Of a stretch of DNA of 64,000 bases, positions 32,544-40,093 are shown piece after piece (position 1 is the first letter of the stretch; every line of letters starts with the position of its first letter). A program made the position numbers and the translations under genes. The notes under the pieces were generated by a model. It worked only from the letters and a program-made list of their open reading frames with translations, was not told where the DNA came from and did not search any database. Source of the DNA: Comamonadaceae bacterium (GTDB taxonomy: Bacteria > Pseudomonadota > Gammaproteobacteria > Burkholderiales > Burkholderiaceae_C); NCBI GenBank assembly GCA_013297875.1, contig JAAFIW010000002.1, forward strand, positions 344,715-408,714, written 5' to 3'.

Positions 32544-34295
32544 ATGAACCATCCATCCAGCCAACCTGAAATCAAGGCCGTCACCCTGGCCAGCGCTGAC
32601 GAATTGCGTGCACGCATTCGCAGCAAAAGCAAGCTCAAAGGCCGCCAGGCCGATGAGGTGTCGCGCGGCCAGGTGAGGGCGCTGATTGGTGAAAAACTAC
32701 TCGATGGGCATCGGCGCGATCTTTTGATTGAATACCTGCACAAACTCAACGACGCCTACCGCTGCCTGCACGACCGACACCTGGTGGCGCTAGCCACCGA
32801 GATGAACATTCCCATGGCTGAGGTGTATGAGGTGGCCACCTTCTATCACCACTTTGAGGTGGTCAAGGGCGATGCAACAGTGCCTGGTTTGACCGTGCGG
32901 GTGTGCGATGGCCTGAGCTGCGAGCTGGCCGGTGCGCAAGACCTGCTGGCCCGCTTGCCCGTGCTGCTGGGCGCAGCCGATGTGCGGGTGATACCCGCGC
33001 CCTGCCTGGGGCGCTGTGAGCAGGCACCCGCAGCGCAGGTGGGGCAGCGCGCAGTGCCCTGGGCGACGGTGGATACGGTCATTTATGAGTCAAAACGGCC
33101 ACTAGCCCATATAAATACTGCTCAAGCAGCTCCTGATTTAATAGCGTTTGAAGCCTACCATGCGGCCGGTGGCTATGCCCTAGCGGCCGCTGTGGCCGGC
33201 GGCCAGCGTGATACCGACCTTGTGTTGAAGGCTATGGAAGACTCCGGCTTGCGTGGCCTGGGTGGCGCGGGCTTTCCGGCGGGGCGCAAGTGGCGCATCG
33301 TGCGCGAACAGCCCGCGCCCAAACTGATGGCGATCAATATTGATGAGGGTGAGCCGGGTACTTTCAAGGATAGAACCTACCTGGAGCGCGACCCGCACCG
33401 CTTTCTGGAAGGCATGCTGATTGCTGCGCAGGTGGTGGGCATAGATGCCATCTACATCTACCTGCGCGATGAGTACCACGACTGCCGCAAGATGCTAGAG
33501 GTCGAGCTGGGCAAGCTCCAAGCCAACCCACCCTGCAAGTTGCCGCACATCGAGCTGCGCCGCGGTGCCGGTGCCTACATCTGCGGTGAAGAGTCGGCCA
33601 TGATTGAAAGCATAGAAGGCAAGCGCGGTGAGCCCCGCATGCGCCCGCCCTACATCGCTCAGGTGGGCCTGTTTCGTCGGCCTACCTTGCAGCACAACTT
33701 TGAGACGCTGTACTGGGTGCGCGACATCGTGGAAAAGGGCCCAGACTGGTTCACCGCCCAAGGCCGTCATGGCCGCAAAGGCCTGCGCAGCTTCAGCGTG
33801 AGTGGCCGCGTGAAAAACCCCGGCATGAAGCTGGCCCCGGCGGGCATCACCGTGCAGGAGCTGATTGATGAATTTTGCGGCGGTATGGCGGACGGCCACC
33901 ACCTGTATGCGTATCTGCCTGGCGGCGCATCGGGTGGCATCTTGCCGGCCAGCCTGAACCAGATTCCACTGGACTTTGACACCCTGCAGCCCTATGGCTG
34001 CTTTATTGGCAGCGCCGCCATCATTGTGCTCAGCCAGCACGACTCAGCCCGCAATGCGGCGCTGAACATGATGCGTTTCTTCGAGCACGAAAGCTGCGGC
34101 CAGTGCACGCCCTGCCGCGTGGGGACTGCCAAGGCTGCTACCTTGATGGAAGCGCCGGTGTGGGACAACGAGACCCTGGAAGACCTGAACCAGGTGATGG
34201 TGGACGCATCGATCTGTGGGCTGGGGCAGGCAGCGCCGAATCCGGTGCGCAGTGTGCAAAAGTATTTTTCGCATGAGATCGGGGTACTCGCATGA
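32544..34295 (+). CDS. Fused NuoE-NuoF-type NAD-dependent formate dehydrogenase subunit
   Basis: A 583-residue protein joining FdsG and FdsB. Residues ~20-170 are the thioredoxin-like [2Fe-2S] domain with cysteines in VCDGLSC and PCLGRCEQAP. Residues ~210-583 are the NuoF/FdsB-like FMN-NADH domain: GLRGLGGAGFPAGRKW, NIDEGEPGTFKDR and a C-terminal [4Fe-4S] site SCGQCTPCRVG with a further Cys in SICGLGQA. The two parts are joined by a linker (about residues 183-201) that is made of a dispersed element read in frame. In Cupriavidus the subunits are separate genes. The product passes electrons from FdsA to NAD+. Confidence 0.93.
   Translation: MNHPSSQPEIKAVTLASADELRARIRSKSKLKGRQADEVSRGQVRALIGEKLLDGHRRDLLIEYLHKLNDAYRCLHDRHLVALATEMNIPMAEVYEVATFYHHFEVVKGDATVPGLTVRVCDGLSCELAGAQDLLARLPVLLGAADVRVIPAPCLGRCEQAPAAQVGQRAVPWATVDTVIYESKRPLAHINTAQAAPDLIAFEAYHAAGGYALAAAVAGGQRDTDLVLKAMEDSGLRGLGGAGFPAGRKWRIVREQPAPKLMAINIDEGEPGTFKDRTYLERDPHRFLEGMLIAAQVVGIDAIYIYLRDEYHDCRKMLEVELGKLQANPPCKLPHIELRRGAGAYICGEESAMIESIEGKRGEPRMRPPYIAQVGLFRRPTLQHNFETLYWVRDIVEKGPDWFTAQGRHGRKGLRSFSVSGRVKNPGMKLAPAGITVQELIDEFCGGMADGHHLYAYLPGGASGGILPASLNQIPLDFDTLQPYGCFIGSAAIIVLSQHDSARNAALNMMRFFEHESCGQCTPCRVGTAKAATLMEAPVWDNETLEDLNQVMVDASICGLGQAAPNPVRSVQKYFSHEIGVLA
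33091..33147 (-). repeat. Dispersed element copy 10, inside the fdsGB fusion (core 33119-33132)
   Basis: CAAAACGGCCACTAGCCCAT, then ATAAATACTGCTCAAGCAGC and TCCTGATTTAATAGCG: an almost full-length copy. It codes for KRPLAHINTAQAAPDLIAF, the linker between the NuoE-like and NuoF-like domains. Confidence 0.88.
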
Positions 34296-37210
34296 ACGCA
34301 CCTACTCGCCTGAGTGAAGTCACACCCGCGATGGTGGGCGTCACGCTCAATGGCATCAACGTCCAGGCCTACAAAGGCGAAACCATTTTCAAAGCCGCCA
34401 AACGCCATGGCATAGACATTCCCCACCTGTGCTACAGCGAAGGCCTGCGCGCCGACGGCAACTGCCGCGCCTGCGTTGTCGAGGTGAAAGGCGAGCGCGT
34501 GTTGGCCCCCAGCTGCTGCCGCGCAGTGGCTTCGGGCATGGAGGTGCAGACGCACAGCGAGCGGGCGTTGAAGAGCCAGAAGATGGTGGTGGAGATGCTG
34601 CTGTCGGACATGCCGGAGGTGGGGTACAAGTGGAACGATGCTGACTTACCCCTTCCCCTCCCGGGGGAAGGCAGGGATGGGGGCTCCTCAGCGGTAACAG
34701 CACCAGGCCAACACGGCGAACTCAGCCAGTGGGCCGCCAGGCTCAACGTCACCGTCCGCCCCCAACTCAAAGCCCTGCGCCGCGAGCAACCCAAGCCAGA
34801 CGTCAGCCACCCCGCGATGGCCGTCAACCTGGACGCCTGCATCCAATGCAACCGCTGCGTGCGGGCCTGCCGCGAGGAACAGGTCAACGACGTGATTGGC
34901 TACGCGATGCGCGGCAGCCACAGCGCCATCGTGTTTGACCTCGATGACCCCATGGGCGAGTCCACCTGCGTGGCCTGCGGCGAGTGCGTGCAGGCCTGCC
35001 CCACCGGCGCGCTGATGCCCAAAACGCAGATTGGCTCACAAGTTGTCGACAAGAAAGTCGATTCCGTCTGCCCGTTTTGCGGCGTTGGCTGTTTGCTGAC
35101 CTACAACGTCAAAGACAACAAAATCATCAGTGTCGATGGCCGCGACGGCCCGGCCAACCACAGCCGCCTGTGCGTCAAAGGCCGCTTTGGTTTTGACTAT
35201 GCGCACAGCCCGCAGCGCCTGACGATGCCACTGATTCGCAAGGCAGGCGTGGCCAAGGATCCTGAAGCGCTGAACAGCCTGAACCGCGACACGGCAGACT
35301 GGTCCAGCATCTTCCGAGAAGCCACCTGGGAAGAGGCCTTGGCACTGACGGGCGGCGAACTGACCCGTCTGCGCGACACGCACGGCAAGAAATCGCTGGC
35401 CGGTTTCGGCTCCGCCAAAGGCAGCAACGAAGAGGCCTACCTGTTCCAGAAATTGGTGCGCACCGGCTTTGGCAGCAACAACGTGGACCATTGCACCCGC
35501 CTGTGCCACGCCTCCAGCGTCGCGGCGCTGCTGGAAGGTGTGGGCTCGGGCGCGGTGAGCAACCAGGTCAATGACGTGGCGCATTCAGACCTGATCTTTG
35601 TCATCGGCTCCAACCCCACGTCTAACCACCCGGTGGCCGCCACCTGGATGAAGAATGCGGCCAAAGCAGGCGCCAAAATTGTGCTGGCTGACCCCCGCAT
35701 CACCGACATGGGCAAACACGCCTGGCGTACCCTGCAGTTCAAGGCCGATACCGATGTGGCCATGCTCAACGCGTTGATCTACACCGTGATAGAAGAAGGG
35801 CTGGTAGCCCAGGAATTCATTGCTCAACGTGCTAGCAATTTTGAAGCGCTGAAACTCAATGTGCAGGGCTACAGCCCCGAAGCCATGGAGCCGATTTGCG
35901 GCATTCCGGCGGCCACCTTGCGCGAAGTGGCCCGCGCTTTCGCCACAGCGAAAAGCGCAATGATCTTGTGGGGCATGGGGATCAGTCAGCACGTGCACGG
36001 CACCGACAACGCCCGCTGCCTAATTGCGCTGTGCACCGTCACAGGCCAGATCGGCAAGCCCGGCTCGGGTCTGCACCCGCTACGCGGCCAAAACAACGTG
36101 CAAGGTGCCAGCGATGCGGGGTTGATCCCGATGATGTTCCCTAACTACCAGCGCGTCACCAACAAGGCCGCACACAGCTGGTTCGAGAACTTCTGGGACA
36201 CGAAGTTGGACGATCAGCCCGGCTACACGGTCGTTGAAATCATGCACAAAGCGCTGGCCCCTGACAGCGACCCGCACAAGGTGCGCGGCATGTACATCAT
36301 GGGCGAAAACCCCGCGATGAGCGACCCCGATTTGAACCACGCCCGTCATGCGCTGGCCAACCTGGAACACCTGGTGGTGCAAGATATTTTCATGACCGAA
36401 ACCGCCTGGCTGGCCGACGTGGTGCTGCCCGCCACCGCCTGGCCCGAAAAAACCGGCACCGTCAGCAACACCGACCGCATGGTGCAACTGGGCAAGCAGG
36501 CGATTGACCCGCCGGGCCAGGCCAAGCCGGATTTGTGGATCCTCCAGCAAGTGGCGAAGGGTGTGGGCCTGAACTGGAATTACGAAGGTGAGCATTCAGG
36601 CGTGGCCGCTGTCTACGAAGAAATGCGTCAAGCCATGCACGCCGCCATTAGTGGCATCACCTGGGAGCGCCTGCAGCGCGAGTCCAGCGTGACCTACCCG
36701 TGCCTGAGCGCTGATGATCCCGGCCAGCCCACCGTGTTCATAGACAGCTTTCCCACGCCAGATGGCCGCGTGAAACTGGTACCTGCCGACATCATTCCCG
36801 CCAACGAGCGGCCCGATGCCGATTACCCGTTTGTGCTCATTACTGGCCGCCAGCTGGAGCACTGGCACACCGGCAGCATGACCCGCCGTGCCAGCGTGCT
36901 CGATGCGATCGAGCCCATGGCCACGGCGTCGATGTGCGGGGACGACCTGGCCACGCTGGGCCTGGTGCCGGGCGATGTGATCACCGTGGCCTCGCGCCGC
37001 GGCGAGGTGGCCATTCACCTGCGGCGCGACGATGGCACGCCAAGCGGCGCGGTGTTCATTCCCTTTGCCTACTACGAAGCCGCAGCCAATTTAATGACCA
37101 ACGCCGCGCTGGACCCGGTGGGCAAGATTCCCGAGTTCAAATATTGCGCGGTGGCTATTCGCCGTGGCGGCGTACCCGCGCAGGCCGTGGGTTACGCGGC
37201 GCAAGCGTGA
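34292..37210 (+). CDS. fdsA: Formate dehydrogenase alpha (catalytic molybdenum) subunit
   Basis: A 972-residue protein; ATG 34292 overlaps the previous stop (ATGA). In order: N-terminal [2Fe-2S] ferredoxin domain (HLCYSEGLRADGNCRACVVEV), [4Fe-4S] sites CIQCNRCVRAC and CVACGECVQACPTGAL, the molybdopterin-domain [4Fe-4S] cluster VCPFCGVGC, and the catalytic region DHCTRLCHASSVAALLEGVGSGAVSNQ with a cysteine as likely Mo ligand. ITGRQLEHWHTGSMTRR near the end belongs to the cofactor-binding C-domain. It oxidises formate at a bis-MGD cofactor. Residues ~119-135 are a GC-rich repeat read in frame, and residues ~505-520 match the dispersed element. Confidence 0.95.
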   Translation: MNAPTRLSEVTPAMVGVTLNGINVQAYKGETIFKAAKRHGIDIPHLCYSEGLRADGNCRACVVEVKGERVLAPSCCRAVASGMEVQTHSERALKSQKMVVEMLLSDMPEVGYKWNDADLPLPLPGEGRDGGSSAVTAPGQHGELSQWAARLNVTVRPQLKALRREQPKPDVSHPAMAVNLDACIQCNRCVRACREEQVNDVIGYAMRGSHSAIVFDLDDPMGESTCVACGECVQACPTGALMPKTQIGSQVVDKKVDSVCPFCGVGCLLTYNVKDNKIISVDGRDGPANHSRLCVKGRFGFDYAHSPQRLTMPLIRKAGVAKDPEALNSLNRDTADWSSIFREATWEEALALTGGELTRLRDTHGKKSLAGFGSAKGSNEEAYLFQKLVRTGFGSNNVDHCTRLCHASSVAALLEGVGSGAVSNQVNDVAHSDLIFVIGSNPTSNHPVAATWMKNAAKAGAKIVLADPRITDMGKHAWRTLQFKADTDVAMLNALIYTVIEEGLVAQEFIAQRASNFEALKLNVQGYSPEAMEPICGIPAATLREVARAFATAKSAMILWGMGISQHVHGTDNARCLIALCTVTGQIGKPGSGLHPLRGQNNVQGASDAGLIPMMFPNYQRVTNKAAHSWFENFWDTKLDDQPGYTVVEIMHKALAPDSDPHKVRGMYIMGENPAMSDPDLNHARHALANLEHLVVQDIFMTETAWLADVVLPATAWPEKTGTVSNTDRMVQLGKQAIDPPGQAKPDLWILQQVAKGVGLNWNYEGEHSGVAAVYEEMRQAMHAAISGITWERLQRESSVTYPCLSADDPGQPTVFIDSFPTPDGRVKLVPADIIPANERPDADYPFVLITGRQLEHWHTGSMTRRASVLDAIEPMATASMCGDDLATLGLVPGDVITVASRRGEVAIHLRRDDGTPSGAVFIPFAYYEAAANLMTNAALDPVGKIPEFKYCAVAIRRGGVPAQAVGYAAQA
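34646..34690. repeat. GC-rich repeat inside fdsA, relative of the 11204-11415 repeat
   Basis: CCCTTCCCCTCCCGGGGGAA followed by GGCAGGGATGGGGGC; the counterpart at 11382-11407 reads CCCCTCCCGGGGGAGGGCGG and on. It codes for LPLPLPGEGRDGGSS, a stretch without counterpart in the surrounding iron-sulfur domains. Confidence 0.75.
35798..35848 (-). repeat. Dispersed element copy 11, inside fdsA, decayed (core 35821-35834)
   Basis: GTAGCCCAGGAATTCATTGC, then TCAACGTGCTAGCAATTTTG. It matches intergenic copies 2 and 17 (CCCAGGTATTCATTGCTCAA in copy 17) except in the middle of the core. It reads FIAQRASNF, the same frame as TAQAA in other genes. Some or all of the match could be chance because the core is changed. 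Confidence 0.5.
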
Positions 37211-38070
37211 ACAAGCCCCGCCTGACGCAGGCCAGCGCGCCGCTGGTGCGCGAGATTGCAGTGGTCAACGAGCACGGGCAGCCTGAGCGCATCAGCATTC
37301 CCGCCGAGCGCGCGCTCACCGTGTATGCGGACAAGCGCGAGTTGGTCACGCTGATGACTCTGGGCGCGTTCCCCGAGCACCTGGTGCTGGGTTATTTGCG
37401 CAACCAGCGCCTGCTGCCCTCGGTGGCCGACATCGAGTCCGTCACGGTCGATTGGGAGGTAGGCAGCGCAGCCGTTAAAACGCGCAGTGGCATTGACCAG
37501 ATTGAGGCACGCACCGCCCAGCGCGTGGTTACCACTGGCTGCGGGCAGGGCACCGTGTTTGGTGACTTGATGGACGAGGTGGATCAACTGGTGCTGCCCG
37601 ACACGCGCATCACCCAAGCCCAGCTGTACGCCATCGTCAACACCATTCGCCTGCTGCCCAGCGTCTACAAAACAGCGGGCTCGGTGCACGGCTGCGCCCT
37701 GTTCGGTGGCTTTGCTCAAGAGGGTGAGCACCTGCTGCACTTCGTCGAAGACGTGGGCCGCCACAACGCCATTGATACCCTGGCTGGCTGGCTGTGGCTG
37801 CAGCCCGATGGTGCAGTGCCCTTTGATTTGGTCTTCTACACCACAGGCCGCCTGACCAGCGAAATGCTGATCAAAGCCGCGCAAATGGGCGTGGCCATCG
37901 TCATCTCGCGCAGCGGCATCACACAAATGGGGCACGACATTGCGCAGCAACTGGGCTTGTGCGCGATTGGGCGGGCCGCCAACCGGCGTTTTCTTTGTTA
38001 CAGCGCACCGCAGCGCCTGGCGTGGGAGCAACTGACCGCGCCGACGGCGACGGTTTCGCATGGTGTTTGA
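37207..38070 (+). CDS. fdhD: Formate dehydrogenase accessory sulfurtransferase FdhD (FdsC)
   Basis: A 287-residue protein starting at GTG 37207, overlapping the fdsA stop (GTGA). The open frame extends far upstream inside fdsA, but the FdhD sequence begins here (ISIPAERALTVYADKRELVTLMTLGAFPEHLVLGYL). Family motifs: TTGCGQGTVFG with the sulfur-carrying Cys region, GSVHGCALF, FVEDVGRHNAIDTLAGW and TTGRLTSEMLIKAAQMGVAIVISRSGIT. It moves sulfur from IscS to the molybdenum cofactor of FdsA. In the fds operon of Cupriavidus it is called fdsC. No fdsD-like small gene follows. Confidence 0.93.
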   Translation: MNKPRLTQASAPLVREIAVVNEHGQPERISIPAERALTVYADKRELVTLMTLGAFPEHLVLGYLRNQRLLPSVADIESVTVDWEVGSAAVKTRSGIDQIEARTAQRVVTTGCGQGTVFGDLMDEVDQLVLPDTRITQAQLYAIVNTIRLLPSVYKTAGSVHGCALFGGFAQEGEHLLHFVEDVGRHNAIDTLAGWLWLQPDGAVPFDLVFYTTGRLTSEMLIKAAQMGVAIVISRSGITQMGHDIAQQLGLCAIGRAANRRFLCYSAPQRLAWEQLTAPTATVSHGV

Positions 38071-38078
38071 GCAACAAA

Positions 38079-38092
38079 TAGCCACTTGAGGC
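38079..38092 (+). repeat. Dispersed element copy 12, degenerate core TAGCCACTTGAGGC
   Basis: Ten to eleven of 14 core positions fit, nine bases after the fdhD stop; flanks are weak. It is included with low confidence. The rest of the gap up to 38295 carries copy 13 and no gene. Confidence 0.4.
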
Positions 38093-38232
38093 GGTAAAAA
38101 GTCACGACATGCAGTTACAGTCTGGCTGTTTATTGCTGGAAAAGTTGCCCACATTCAGTTGTGGTGTGTGGGTTAAATTCGGTGGCGGCTCGCAGACCCC
38201 TGAATATTGACCAAAAGTGCCGTGAGTGCACG

Positions 38233-38266
38233 CTGAATTTGCTCAAGCTGCTATTCAATTTATAGT
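38233..38266 (-). repeat. Dispersed element copy 13 (core TGCTCAAGCTGCTA, 38240-38253)
   Basis: One change in the core, followed by TTCAATTTATAG. It lies 30 bases before the next gene and overlaps its probable promoter region. Confidence 0.85.
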
Positions 38267-38295
38267 GATTTCAATTTTCAACGGACGCTTTAACC

Positions 38296-39243
38296 ATGAA
38301 ACAACTGAACAACACCCTCAAACTCGTGCAAATTTCGGCATTGCTGGCCCTGGTTGCCTGCGGCGGAGGCGGCGGCGACAGCCCGGTGCCGGTACCAGCG
38401 CCGGTGCCTGCACCCGCACCCGTGACACCGCCGCCGCCTGCCCCCACGCCCTCACCCGCACCCACCCCAGCGCCAACACCCGCGCCCACGCCGACACCGA
38501 CCCCGCCGCCAGCACCTACACCGGCTCCAGCCCCCACGCCTGCGCCTGCGCCAGCGCCCACCACGGACCCCAGAGCCGCCGCAGGCTTCTGGTCAGGTCG
38601 CCTGGATGCGCAAACTACAGCGTCTGCCGTGTTTTTGCCAGAAGGCCAAGCCTGGACTGTGCTGCAAACAGGTACTACCACTGTGGCTGGCACCAGCACC
38701 ATCAGCACGCTGGCGCGCGGCACGGTGCGTGTGTCCAACCAAGCCGTCACGGTGGCAGGTCTGGCTTACCAGTTTGGCAGCACGGGCATGACCACCAGCA
38801 CCTATGCTGTCAGCGGTAACGTGGTGCCCAAAACCAGCTTGTCTGTGCCCACAGTCACGTTTGCTGGCCCCAGCTTGCAGCCGCCCATTCCTGGCTATAC
38901 CTTGACCTATAACGCCAGCTTCGATGCCCCGGCGACCCAGGCCACTGTGGTGGGCCGCTGGAACGCGACGTTTGCCACCGGTGCTGTTCGCCTGACCCTG
39001 GACATCTCCGCCGCTGGTGCCATCACCGGCTCCAGCACCGCAGGCTGCACCTACACAGGCAGCACCACCGTGCATCCGGCCAACATTGCCGTGTTTAACC
39101 TCAGCCTGACCGAGACCTGTGTGGGTCAAGCGGCGCGCAGCTACAGCGGCATTGCCACACTGAACGATTTGCGCACGGTCCTGTCAGCCGCCTACCTCAC
39201 GCCCGACGGTGCGCTGGCCGGCATATTCGCGGCAACGCGATAG
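38296..39243 (+). CDS. Proline-rich lipoprotein of unknown function
   Basis: A 315-residue exported protein. The start MKQLNNTLKLVQISALLALVAC ends in the lipobox LVAC, followed by GGGGGD. Residues ~30-95 are a Pro/Ala/Thr tandem linker (repeats of PAPTPAP and PTP). The C-terminal ~215 residues are Ser/Thr/Gly-rich beta sequence (GFWSGRLDAQTTASAVFLPEGQAW ... ITGSSTAGCTYTGSTTVHPANIAVFNLSLT) typical of adhesin-like or surface lipoproteins in Burkholderiales, with repeated GXWXG and ASTAGCT-type motifs. No function was recognised. A stand-alone gene; the promoter region carries repeats. Confidence 0.8.
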   Translation: MKQLNNTLKLVQISALLALVACGGGGGDSPVPVPAPVPAPAPVTPPPPAPTPSPAPTPAPTPAPTPTPTPPPAPTPAPAPTPAPAPAPTTDPRAAAGFWSGRLDAQTTASAVFLPEGQAWTVLQTGTTTVAGTSTISTLARGTVRVSNQAVTVAGLAYQFGSTGMTTSTYAVSGNVVPKTSLSVPTVTFAGPSLQPPIPGYTLTYNASFDAPATQATVVGRWNATFATGAVRLTLDISAAGAITGSSTAGCTYTGSTTVHPANIAVFNLSLTETCVGQAARSYSGIATLNDLRTVLSAAYLTPDGALAGIFAATR

Positions 39244-39283
39244 TCGCCGAGCCAGTTACTTCTGGCGATTTGACCTACAAGGC

Positions 39284-39312
39284 TTGTCTGTCGGCGGGCC
39301 TCAGCCTATAAT
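39284..39312 (+). promoter_or_regulatory. Promoter of the rimP-nusA-infB operon
   Basis: TTGTCT (39284-39289), 17 bases, then TATAAT (39307-39312). It lies 100-125 bases before rimP and just upstream of a terminator-like hairpin, which would make a short leader RNA. Confidence 0.65.
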
Positions 39313-39330
39313 CACAGGCTTCACGACCAA

Positions 39331-39361
39331 ACGGGCGGGTTTTTACCGCCCGTTTTTTTTT
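39331..39361 (+). terminator. Intrinsic terminator, probable attenuator in the rimP leader
   Basis: Stem ACGGGCGG / CCGCCCGT with loop GTTTTTA and a run of nine T. It begins about 19 bases after the TATAAT and lies 48 bases before the rimP GTG. It could end the upstream lipoprotein transcript, but its position directly after a promoter fits an attenuator better. Confidence 0.75.
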
Positions 39362-39408
39362 GGTTGTTGACTTTTTAAATCCTTTTTCTAACTGACCTAT
39401 TCAGCCAC

Positions 39409-40059
39409 GTGGCCCTTCAAGATATAGCGCAAACAACCGTAACTGGTCTGGGTTATGACCTGGTGGAGATTGAACGCTCTGCCGGGGGGTTGTTGCGCAT
39501 CACGATTGATTTGCCCTGGCAGGCCGGAGCCCCGGCGCTCACGCAGGCGCAACTGGTCACGGTGGAAGACTGCGAAAAAGTCACGCGCCAGCTGCAATTT
39601 GCGCTGGAGGTGGAAGGCGTGGAATACAAGCGCCTGGAAGTGTCGTCGCCGGGCATTGACCGGCCGCTGCGCCACCAGGCCGATTTTGAGCGGTTTGTGG
39701 GCGAGATCATCGATGTCACCCTGAAAGCCCCGCTGGGCAAGGACGTGACAGCGGCATCGGGTGGCACGTCGGTGAATGCCAACCGGAAAAAATTCAGGGG
39801 TGTTCTGGAAAAGCACCCAAGCGTGCTGGAAAAGCACGCAAGCGACCAGGCGATGTGGCAAATCACCTGGCAGGACGAGCCTGCGGCCAAACCAGGCCAG
39901 AAGATCAGCAGGAAAAGAGCGCCTGCGCCGGTGCAGGCTTTAGGTTTCAGGCTGGACGAAATCAAGGAAGCCCGACTGGCATCCATCGTTGATTTCAACG
40001 GCAAATTCACAGGCAAATTTACGGGCAACCTCACGGGGACTACCAATGGCAAAGAGTAA
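39409..40059 (+). CDS. rimP: Ribosome maturation factor RimP
   Basis: A 216-residue protein starting GTG 39409 ([22 protein letters not shown]). Family motifs RITIDLPW...[19 protein letters not shown] and [24 protein letters not shown] are intact; RimP proteins are usually 150-200 residues. Here the C-terminal half holds a 21-bp direct repeat (39802-39843, VLEKHPS and VLEKHAS) and a 12-bp repeat near the end ([13 protein letters not shown]). First gene of the rimP-nusA-infB-rbfA-truB run. Required for 30S subunit maturation. Confidence 0.95.
   Translation: MALQDIAQTTVTGLGYDLVEIERSAGGLLRITIDLPWQAGAPALTQAQLVTVEDCEKVTRQLQFALEVEGVEYKRLEVSSPGIDRPLRHQADFERFVGEIIDVTLKAPLGKDVTAASGGTSVNANRKKFRGVLEKHPSVLEKHASDQAMWQITWQDEPAAKPGQKISRKRAPAPVQALGFRLDEIKEARLASIVDFNGKFTGKFTGNLTGTTNGKE
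39802..39843 (+). repeat. Two 21-bp direct repeats inside rimP
   Basis: GTTCTGGAAAAGCACCCAAG (39802-) and GTGCTGGAAAAGCACGCAAG (39823-), each 21 bases and seven codons ([14 protein letters not shown]). A second repeat of 12-bp units follows at about 40000-40035 (GKFT). Confidence 0.8.
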
Positions 40060-40093
40060 AAAAGTTGTTGAACCGACAGTGGCAACGCCCACC

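Noticed and set aside
33091..33147. Frameshift or pseudogene in fdsGB at the dispersed element
   Set aside because: The frame continues without a stop through the element into the FMN domain, and both halves keep all key cysteines and motifs.
36934..37206. 91-residue N-terminal extension of FdhD inside fdsA
   Set aside because: The FdhD family sequence begins near GTG 37207, and the extension is an out-of-frame reading of conserved fdsA sequence.
38296..39243. Autotransporter or TonB-like protein because of the proline-rich region
   Set aside because: It has a lipobox and no beta-barrel or TonB C-terminal domain; the proline-rich part is a linker.
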